Of a stretch of 20,439 nucleotides of DNA, positions 6,064-12,701 are shown in pieces (positions within the stretch are counted from its first letter, which is position 1; each line of letters starts with the position of its first letter). The translations under genes were made by a program, and so were the position numbers. Location of the stretch: the NCBI GenBank assembly GCA_002339725.1, contig DDKN01000067.1:1-20439 (forward strand), read 5' to 3'. The stretch is from Thiobacillus sp. UBA2597. GTDB lineage: Bacteria > Pseudomonadota > Gammaproteobacteria > Burkholderiales > Thiobacillaceae. A model generated the notes under the pieces. That model was not told where the DNA came from, searched no databases, and saw nothing but the letters and a program-made list of their open reading frames with translations.

Positions 6064-8274
6064 ATGCCGCCCAAGCGCCTCATGCTTATGCCAGTAACCC
6101 TGGCAGCGATCAGCTGCGGCGCCCTGGCCGCCGAACCCGGCCCGGTCCTGAAAATCACCCAATCCCTGCTGCCGCTGCCGAGCCGGCAAGCCGGCCAGGA
6201 GCCCCTGCCGGTCTTCATCGACGCCGACCGCATCAGCGGGATCGAAGAACGCTATATCGAGGCCGAGGGCAAGGTCATGCTGCGTCGCCTGGACGAAAGC
6301 CTGGCGGCGGACTGGATGCGCTACGATCAACCCGAGGACACGCTGCAGGCCAAGGGCAACGTGGTGTTCACCCGTGCCCGCACCCGGGTGGAGGGCGACG
6401 AACTGCGGCTCCAGCTGACCACCCATCTGGGCGAACTGCGCCCCATGCGCTACGAAAGCCGCGGTGAAAAAGGCCAATACGCCCGGGGCGATGCCGCCGT
6501 GCTCAAGTTCGAGGGCGAAGACCGTTATCACCTGAGTGCGGCGACCTATACCACCTGCCCGGTCGGCAACGAAGACTGGGTGTTGCGCACCGAGGACCTC
6601 AAGCTCGATTACATCGAAAGCCTGGGCACCGCCCGCCACGTCAAGGTGGAATATATGGGCAAACCCATCCTCTATACGCCTTGGATGGATTTTTCCCTGG
6701 ACGACAAGCGCAAGTCGGGTTTCCTCACCCCCTCCTTCGGCACCTCGGACAAGCGCGGCTTCGAATTCGCCGCTCCCTGGTACTGGAACATCGCACCGAA
6801 CCAGGATGCCACCTTCACGCCGCATTACATGTCCAAACGCGGCCTGCAGCTGGCGGCGGAATACCGTTATCTCGAGCGCAACTACAACGGCCAGACCCAT
6901 GTCGAGTATCTTGCCAACGACAAGGTCGCCGAGCGTGACCGCTACTTCGGCCAAATCCGGCACAGCCATGTGTTCGATAGCCATTGGTCGGGCAATCTCA
7001 ACATCGCCGGGGTATCGGACGACAAATATTTCACCGATCTCGGCGGCTCGGTGAATCAGACCTCGCAGGTCAACCTGATGCGGGAAGCCAACCTGACCTA
7101 CAACGGCGGGTGGTGGAGCGCCCTGGGCCGGCTGCAGACCTTCCAGACCCTGAATACCGCCCCGCTCTATCACCGGCTGCCCCAGATCGCCCTGAACGCG
7201 GCGCGCCAACAGCCGGGCGGCTATCCGGTCGATGTCAGCTTCAGCGGCGAATACAGCCGCTTTACCCACTCGCTGACCAGCTACGCCGAGGGTGACCGGG
7301 CATACGCCTATCCCAGTGTCAGCCTGCCGTTCCAGACCAGCTACGCCTACGTCACGCCCAAGTTCGGCCTGCACCTGACCCGCTATGAACTGGAGCGCAA
7401 CCCAGGTGGCGAACTGGCGCGCACCCGCAGCCTGCCCATCTTCAGCGTCGATGCCGGCCTGCAACTGGAACGCGACTTCGAATTCGCCGGCAACGGTTTC
7501 ATCCAGACCCTGGAACCGCGCCTGTATTACCTGCGCATCCCCTACCGCAATCAGTCGCAACTGCCGGTGTTCGACACCGGCCTGCGCGACGCCAGCTTCT
7601 ACACCCTGTTCAGCGAGAACCAGTTCGCCGGCGTCGACCGCATCAACGATGCGGACCAGGTCACCCTGGCCCTGACCACCCGTTTCCTCGACACCTTGAG
7701 CGGCATCGAACGCCTGCAGTTCACCATCGGCCAGCGCTATTACTTCAGCGACCAGCGTGTGGTGCTGCCCGGCATGGCCCCGCGCAGTGCCGACAGCAGC
7801 GACATCCTGGCCACTGTCTCGGGTCAGCTCACCAAACAGCTGCGCCTTGCCAGCGGCATGCAATACAACGCCGACACCGATGAGACCGTCCGCTTCAACC
7901 TCGGCGCCTTCTACCGCGACGGCCCGGGCCGGGTGCTCAATGCCGACTATCGCTTCACCCGGAACAGCATCGACCAGATCGACCTGTCCGGCCAATGGCC
8001 GCTTGCCCCTAAATGGTATGGCGTGGGTCGGGTAAACTATTCCTTCCGTGACGACCGCATGGTCGAGGCCCTGGCCGGCTTCGAATACAACGCCGGCTGC
8101 TGGTCGTTGCGCGGCCTGTTGCAGCGCCTGGCCCTGACCCAAACCGAAACGAGCAATGCCTTCTACATCCAGCTGGAACTGCGCGACCTGACCAAGCTCG
8201 GTCCCAACCCGCTGGAACTCTTGAAACGGAGCATCCCCGGATATGCGAAGAGCGACGAATTCAATCTGCCGTAA
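6064..8274 (+). CDS. lptD: LPS-assembly outer-membrane protein LptD
   Basis: Outer-membrane barrel that, with the lipoprotein LptE, inserts LPS into the outer leaflet. 736 aa. The signal peptide MPPKRLMLMPVTLAAISCGALA is followed by an OstA/LptA-like beta-jellyroll domain (about 50-165: IDADRISG, YIEAEGKV, AKGNVVFTR) and the long C-terminal barrel (MGKPILYTPWMDFSLDDKRKSGFL onward). The mature protein has only two cysteines, Cys165 (TYTTCPVG) and Cys679 (NAGCWSLRG); E. coli LptD has four, forming two interdomain disulfides. No clear Shine-Dalgarno precedes ATG 6064, and later ATGs at 6082 and 6088 are possible starts, but 6064 keeps the basic n-region of the signal peptide. Its end overlaps surA by 32 nt. 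Confidence 0.95.
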   Translation: MPPKRLMLMPVTLAAISCGALAAEPGPVLKITQSLLPLPSRQAGQEPLPVFIDADRISGIEERYIEAEGKVMLRRLDESLAADWMRYDQPEDTLQAKGNVVFTRARTRVEGDELRLQLTTHLGELRPMRYESRGEKGQYARGDAAVLKFEGEDRYHLSAATYTTCPVGNEDWVLRTEDLKLDYIESLGTARHVKVEYMGKPILYTPWMDFSLDDKRKSGFLTPSFGTSDKRGFEFAAPWYWNIAPNQDATFTPHYMSKRGLQLAAEYRYLERNYNGQTHVEYLANDKVAERDRYFGQIRHSHVFDSHWSGNLNIAGVSDDKYFTDLGGSVNQTSQVNLMREANLTYNGGWWSALGRLQTFQTLNTAPLYHRLPQIALNAARQQPGGYPVDVSFSGEYSRFTHSLTSYAEGDRAYAYPSVSLPFQTSYAYVTPKFGLHLTRYELERNPGGELARTRSLPIFSVDAGLQLERDFEFAGNGFIQTLEPRLYYLRIPYRNQSQLPVFDTGLRDASFYTLFSENQFAGVDRINDADQVTLALTTRFLDTLSGIERLQFTIGQRYYFSDQRVVLPGMAPRSADSSDILATVSGQLTKQLRLASGMQYNADTDETVRFNLGAFYRDGPGRVLNADYRFTRNSIDQIDLSGQWPLAPKWYGVGRVNYSFRDDRMVEALAGFEYNAGCWSLRGLLQRLALTQTETSNAFYIQLELRDLTKLGPNPLELLKRSIPGYAKSDEFNLP

Positions 8275-9562
8275 GCTGCTGGCGCCCCTGGCCTGCCTTG
8301 TCCTGGGCCACGGCCTGCCTGCGCTGGCCGCGCCCAGGGAGCCGGTGCCGATCGATCGCATCGTGGCGGTGGTCAACAACAGCGTGATTACCGAATACGA
8401 ATTGAACGCCCGGGTCAATCAGGTTCTGCGCCAGCTGGCACGCCAAAAGACCGCGGCCCCGCCCAGGGCGGTTCTGGAACGACAGTTGCTCGAGCGCATG
8501 ATCACGGAAAGGGCCCTGGCACAGCGGGCCGAGGAAACCAATATCCGGATCGACGGCGCCCAGCTCGACCGGGCCATCGCCCGCATCGCCCAGCAGAACG
8601 GCATGGACCTGGCCGGTTTCCGCGCCGCGGTGGAAAAGGACGGCATCGATTTCGCCGCCTTCCGCGAGCAGATCCGCAATGAAATGGCGATCGCCCGCCT
8701 GCGCGAGCGCGAGGTCGACAACCGCATCACCGTGACCGAGGCCGAGATCGACAACTACCTGGCCAATCCCGCGCTGCAGGAGCAGCAGCAGAACGAATAT
8801 CTGCTCGCCCATATCCTGATCAGCACGCCGGACGGTGCCTCGCCCGACCGCCTGCAGGCGCTCAAGGACAAAGCGGACAAGGCCCTGGCCGAGCTCAGGG
8901 CCGGTGCCGATTTCGCCCAGGTCTCGGCCGCCTACTCCAATGCCCAGAATGCCCTGGAGGGTGGTCTGCTGGGCTGGCGCAGCGATGGCCAATTGCCCAG
9001 CCTCTATGTCAGCGCGGCCCGCGCCCTCAAGCCAGGCCAGATATCCGAGGTGCTGCGCAGTCCGAACGGCTTTCACATCGTCAAACTGGTCGACCGGCGC
9101 GGCAAGGATGCCCAACTGCTCATTCGTCAGACGCACGCCCGCCATATCCTGATCAAGACCAATGAAGTGGTGAGCGATCAGGACGCCCGCAACCGGCTGG
9201 TCCAGCTCAAGGAACGCATCGACAATGGCCAGGATTTCGCCGAACTGGCCCGGCTGCACTCGGACGACCTGTCCGCCAGCAGGGGGGGCGATCTGGGCTG
9301 GCTCAATCCCGGGGATACCGTGCCCCCGTTCGAGCGGGTCATGGACAGCCTCAAGCCGGGCGAGGTGTCCGAACCGATTCAGACGCCCTTCGGCTGGCAT
9401 TTGATCCAGGTGCTGGAGCGGCGCGACCAGGACGTCACCCAGGAACGCAGGCGCCTGGACGCGCGGCGCGCCCTGCGCGAGCGCAAGAGCGACGAGGCCT
9501 TCGACAGCTGGCTGCGTCAGATCCGCGACAGCGCCTACGTCGAAATCCGCCTGGAGCAGTGA
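8243..9562 (+). CDS. surA: Periplasmic chaperone and peptidyl-prolyl isomerase SurA
   Basis: Periplasmic chaperone that carries unfolded outer-membrane proteins, LptD among them, towards the BAM complex. 439 aa. Signal peptide MRRATNSICRKLLAPLACLV through ALA at about residue 29; N-terminal SurA domain beginning IDRIVAVVNNSVITEYEL; first parvulin domain at about 183-286 (LLAHILIST to GFHIVKLVDRR); second at about 296-394 (THARHILIKT to FGWHLIQVLERR); C-terminal helix region (RRALRERKSDEAFDSWLRQI). Domain order and length match the family. The start lies inside lptD, and the stop overlaps the pdxA GTG in a GTGA, so lptD, surA and pdxA are very likely translated from one message. Confidence 0.96.
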   Translation: MRRATNSICRKLLAPLACLVLGHGLPALAAPREPVPIDRIVAVVNNSVITEYELNARVNQVLRQLARQKTAAPPRAVLERQLLERMITERALAQRAEETNIRIDGAQLDRAIARIAQQNGMDLAGFRAAVEKDGIDFAAFREQIRNEMAIARLREREVDNRITVTEAEIDNYLANPALQEQQQNEYLLAHILISTPDGASPDRLQALKDKADKALAELRAGADFAQVSAAYSNAQNALEGGLLGWRSDGQLPSLYVSAARALKPGQISEVLRSPNGFHIVKLVDRRGKDAQLLIRQTHARHILIKTNEVVSDQDARNRLVQLKERIDNGQDFAELARLHSDDLSASRGGDLGWLNPGDTVPPFERVMDSLKPGEVSEPIQTPFGWHLIQVLERRDQDVTQERRRLDARRALRERKSDEAFDSWLRQIRDSAYVEIRLEQ

Positions 9563-10551
9563 AGCCCCGGGGCTTGCCTCCTCTCGTGCTGACGGCCGGC
9601 GAACCCGCCGGCATCGGACCCGACCTTTGCGTGCGCCTGGCCCAGCGGCCGCCGGCCGGCATCGCGCTGGTGATCCTGGCCAATCGCGCCCTGATCGAGG
9701 AGCGCGCCCGGCAACTCGGCCTGCCCTGCACCCTGCCCGACTATGCGCCGGGTACCGCGGCGCCAGTCAGCCTGCTCTCGCTGCCCCTGGCCAAACGCGC
9801 CGAAGCCGGCCGGCTCGAGCCGGCCAATGCCGCTTATGTCCTGGCCTGTCTGCGCCGCGCGGTCGAAGGCTGCCTGGCCGGCGAATTCGCCGGCCTGGTC
9901 ACCGGCCCTGTGCACAAGGGCATCATCAACGAGGCCGGCCTGCCTTTCACCGGCCACACCGAATTCCTGGCCGAACTCACCCATACCCCGCGCGTGGTAA
10001 TGATGCTCACCGGCGCCGGCATGCGGGTCGCCCTGGTCACCACCCACCTGCCGGTCCGGGCGATCGCCGACGCCATCACGCCCGAGGCCTTGCGCGAGAC
10101 CTTGCGCATTTTGCAGCGCGCCCTGCAGCAGGACTTCGGCATTGCCCGGCCGCACATCCTGGTCGCCGGCCTCAATCCGCACGCCGGCGAGGGCGGCCAT
10201 CTGGGCCGGGAAGAGATCGAGGTGATCGGGCCGGTGCTGGCCGAGCTGCGTGCCCAGGGCATGCACCTGACCGGCCCGCTGCCGGCCGACACCCTGTTCC
10301 AGCGCAAATACCTTGCCGATTGCGATGCCGTGCTCGCCATGTACCACGACCAGGGCCTGCCGGTGCTCAAACATGCCAGCTTCGGCGAGGGCATCAACGT
10401 CACCCTCGGCCTGCCCATCGTGCGCACCTCGGTCGACCACGGCACGGCGCTCGACCTCGCCGGCACCGGCCGCATCGACGACGGCAGCCTGCGCGCCGCG
10501 ATCGAACTGGCCTGGCAGATGGCCCACCAGCGCATGAGGCGTGCGGCGTGA
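9559..10551 (+). CDS. pdxA: 4-hydroxythreonine-4-phosphate dehydrogenase PdxA
   Basis: NAD-dependent, metal-requiring enzyme of the DXP-dependent pyridoxal-5'-phosphate pathway, 330 aa. Motifs: GEPAGIGPD near the N-terminus, FTGHTEFLAEL (His133), the metal ligands His163 (TTHLP), His208 (LNPHAGEGG) and His263 (MYHDQGLPVLK), and GLPIVRTSVDHGTALDLAG near the C-terminus. The metal histidines are each offset by three from E. coli numbering (166, 211, 266). The GTG start overlaps the surA stop by 4 nt. The surA-pdxA-rsmA order is common in proteobacteria. Confidence 0.96.
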   Translation: MKPRGLPPLVLTAGEPAGIGPDLCVRLAQRPPAGIALVILANRALIEERARQLGLPCTLPDYAPGTAAPVSLLSLPLAKRAEAGRLEPANAAYVLACLRRAVEGCLAGEFAGLVTGPVHKGIINEAGLPFTGHTEFLAELTHTPRVVMMLTGAGMRVALVTTHLPVRAIADAITPEALRETLRILQRALQQDFGIARPHILVAGLNPHAGEGGHLGREEIEVIGPVLAELRAQGMHLTGPLPADTLFQRKYLADCDAVLAMYHDQGLPVLKHASFGEGINVTLGLPIVRTSVDHGTALDLAGTGRIDDGSLRAAIELAWQMAHQRMRRAA

Positions 10552-10559
10552 GGGGTGGG

Positions 10560-11330
10560 ATGTTGGACGGCCACCGCCCACGCAAGGCCTTGGGGCAGAA
10601 TTTTTTGCACGACCCCGGCGTGCTGAGCAAGATCGTCGCCGCCATCGCACCGCAGCCGGGCGACCACATGGTCGAGATCGGCCCCGGCCTCGGCGCCCTC
10701 ACCCGACCTTTGCTGGAAAAGGTCGAACATCTGCACGTGATCGAACTCGATCGCGATCTCGCGGCCCGGTTGCGCGCCGAGTTCCCGCCCGACCGCCTGA
10801 CGGTGCATGAGACCGATGCCCTCAAGTTCGATTTCGCCAGCCTGGGCGACGCCCTGCGCATTGTCGGCAACCTGCCTTACAACATCTCCAGCCCCTTGTT
10901 GTTCCACCTGGCCGATTACGCCGAGCAGATTCGCGACATGCACTTCATGCTGCAAAAAGAAGTGGTCGACCGCATGGCGGCCGAGCCCGACACCCCCGAT
11001 TATGGCCGGCTCTCGGTCATGCTCCAGGCCCGCTTCCGGATCGCCAAGTTGTTCAATGTCCCGCCCGGCGCCTTCCGGCCGCCGCCCAAAGTCGACTCGG
11101 CCGTCGTGCGCCTGGCGCCGCTGCCGCCCGAGGCCATCCCCTACCGCAACGCCAGGTCCTTCGCCGAGGTGGTGGCCCGCGCCTTCGGCCAGCGGCGCAA
11201 GACCCTGCGCAACACCCTCAAAAACCTGGTCGCCGCCGAGCAGCTGACCGCGCTCGGCATCGACCCCGGACGGCGCGGCGAAACCCTCTCCGTCGCCGAG
11301 TTTGCCAAGATTAGTCAATTACTTAGGTAA
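10560..11330 (+). CDS. rsmA: 16S rRNA (adenine1518/1519-N6,N6) dimethyltransferase RsmA/KsgA
   Basis: SAM-dependent methyltransferase that dimethylates the two adjacent adenines in helix 45 of 16S rRNA late in small-subunit assembly. 256 aa. Motifs: RKALGQNFL near the N-terminus, SAM motif I VEIGPGLGALT (about 38-48), the acidic residue in IELDRDL (about 61-67), catalytic NLPYNIS (104-110), and the C-terminal helical domain with FGQRRKTLRNTL. I chose ATG 10560, preceded by a GAGGGG run. A GTG at 10548 overlapping the pdxA stop would add four residues and is also plausible. It is the last gene of the lptD operon; the next gene follows after 78 nt. Confidence 0.95.
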   Translation: MLDGHRPRKALGQNFLHDPGVLSKIVAAIAPQPGDHMVEIGPGLGALTRPLLEKVEHLHVIELDRDLAARLRAEFPPDRLTVHETDALKFDFASLGDALRIVGNLPYNISSPLLFHLADYAEQIRDMHFMLQKEVVDRMAAEPDTPDYGRLSVMLQARFRIAKLFNVPPGAFRPPPKVDSAVVRLAPLPPEAIPYRNARSFAEVVARAFGQRRKTLRNTLKNLVAAEQLTALGIDPGRRGETLSVAEFAKISQLLR

Positions 11331-11343
11331 TTTCCGGGCGCGC

Positions 11344-11377
11344 CAGGCAAGGTAGAATGCTTGGGTCACCTTGCCTG
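11344..11377. repeat. Perfect 10-bp inverted repeat in the rsmA to HD-GYP gap
   Basis: CAGGCAAGGT (11344-11353) and ACCTTGCCTG (11368-11377) are exact reverse complements separated by 14 nt. There is no T-run after it, so it does not look like an intrinsic terminator for rsmA. The putative -10 of the next gene starts at the end of the left arm, so it may be an operator or a 5'-leader hairpin. Confidence 0.65.
11353..11358 (+). promoter_or_regulatory. Possible -10 element for the HD-GYP/kinase pair
   Basis: TAGAAT, one base from the -10 consensus, lies about 50 nt before the ATG at 11409. The best -35 candidate (TTTCCG at 11331-11336, spacing 16) matches the consensus at only three positions. 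The case rests on position and on the inverted repeat around it. Confidence 0.3.
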
Positions 11378-11408
11378 AACGAACGGTCTCACCGATCGAC
11401 CTGCCTCA

Positions 11409-12698
11409 ATGAGCGAACAGGAAGAATCCGCCCTCATCGATGTCGCCCGACTCCGGGTGGGCCTCTACATCAGCCTCGATCTGAGCTGGATGGACCACCC
11501 CTTCATCAGCAACAGTTTCAAGATCAGCGACGAAGGCCAGATCCAGACCATCAAGCGGCTCGGTCTCAAACAGGTCCGTTACTATCCGGCGAAAAGCAGC
11601 GCGCTTCCGCTGGAGCCCGTGGCGCAGGCCACCCCGACAGTCGATGCCGCACCCCAGACCAGCCCGGAGGAACTGGCGGCAATCCAGGCCAAACAGCAGC
11701 GCATCGAGCGCCTGCGCCAGCACCGGCAATCAGTGCTCAAGTGCGAGAAGCTGCTCTTGGAGAGCGTCAACGCCATCAAGCAGATCAACCAGACGCTGTT
11801 CTCCCAGCCCAGGGAATGCGTGGCCAATGCCATCAGCCTGATCAGCAAAATGGTCGACAGCCTGCTGACCGACAAGGATGTGGCAATTTATGCCATGAAC
11901 GACAAGGTGGCGGGCGAGGACGTCTATCATCATCCGCTCAACGTCTCGATCCTGGCCATGATACTGGCCAAGCAGCTGGGCCTGAGCAAGGACGAGGTGC
12001 GCCTGGTCGGCCTGGGTGCGCTCTTCCATGACATCGGCAAGACCAAAATTCCGGACAACATCCTGCGCAAGACCCAGCCGCTGACCAAGCCGGAGCAGAA
12101 TTTCCTCGCCCAGCACCCGATCTATGGCGAAGAGATCGGCCGCAACCTCGGCCTGGCGCCGCCGGTGATCGACATCATCCGGTATCATCACGAGGCCATG
12201 GATGGCAGCGGCTATCCGGCCCGGCTGGCGGGCGAGGCCATCCCCTATTTCACCCGGCTGGTCTGCGTGGTCAACACCTTCGACAATCTGTGCAACCCGG
12301 TCAACCCACTCAATGCGCTGACGCCCTATGAGGCCATCTCCTCGATGTTCGCCAAGCAGCGCCATCTGTTCGATGCGGCCATCCTCAAGTCCTTCATCCA
12401 TACCATGGGCGTCTACCCGCCGGGCACCGTGGTGCGCCTGTCGAACGAGATGTGGGCCATCGTCACCTCGGTCAACACCAACAAGCCGCTCAAGCCCACA
12501 GTGGTCGCCTACGACGCCGACGTGCCCAAGGAGGAGGCCCGACTGATCGACCTGGAGCATGAACCCACGCTGTCGATCAGCAAGACCGTGCGCCCGGCTC
12601 AACTGCCGCAGGAGGTGTTCAACTATCTGAGCCCGCGCCGGCGCATCACCTATTATTTCGATGAGGCCAGCCCAAGCTCAGCCGTGGCCACCAGCTAA
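11409..12698 (+). CDS. HD-GYP domain c-di-GMP phosphodiesterase with DUF3391-type N-terminus
   Basis: Predicted cytoplasmic phosphodiesterase hydrolysing cyclic di-GMP, 429 aa, no membrane segment. The N-terminal part (about 8-60: DVARLRVGLYISLDLSWMDH, then TIKRLGLKQV) looks like the DUF3391 module often fused to HD-GYP domains. A charged helical linker follows at about 86-125. The catalytic domain has all expected metal residues: HHPLN (His174/175), LFHDIGK (His207, Asp208, Lys211), HPIYG (His236), and HHEAMDGSGYP (260-270), which fits the HHExxDGxGYP signature exactly. The tail (about 335-429) is unassigned. It is followed after only 3 nt by a hybrid histidine kinase, suggesting a shared signalling role. 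An active enzyme is likely; the signal it serves is unknown. Confidence 0.92.
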   Translation: MSEQEESALIDVARLRVGLYISLDLSWMDHPFISNSFKISDEGQIQTIKRLGLKQVRYYPAKSSALPLEPVAQATPTVDAAPQTSPEELAAIQAKQQRIERLRQHRQSVLKCEKLLLESVNAIKQINQTLFSQPRECVANAISLISKMVDSLLTDKDVAIYAMNDKVAGEDVYHHPLNVSILAMILAKQLGLSKDEVRLVGLGALFHDIGKTKIPDNILRKTQPLTKPEQNFLAQHPIYGEEIGRNLGLAPPVIDIIRYHHEAMDGSGYPARLAGEAIPYFTRLVCVVNTFDNLCNPVNPLNALTPYEAISSMFAKQRHLFDAAILKSFIHTMGVYPPGTVVRLSNEMWAIVTSVNTNKPLKPTVVAYDADVPKEEARLIDLEHEPTLSISKTVRPAQLPQEVFNYLSPRRRITYYFDEASPSSAVATS

Positions 12699-12701
12699 AC
12701 C

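Noticed and set aside
6043..8418. Minus-strand open frame of 791 codons opposite lptD
   Set aside because: Mirror frame of lptD with no motif, signal peptide or ribosome-binding site; the plus-strand gene is unambiguous.
9627..10559. Long in-frame extension upstream of rsmA, suggesting a fusion protein
   Set aside because: The extension is an out-of-frame reading of pdxA; RsmA homology begins just after ATG 10560, which has its own ribosome-binding site.
11344..11377. Inverted repeat as an intrinsic terminator of rsmA
   Set aside because: The stem is good but the loop is long (14 nt) and no T-run follows on the plus strand.
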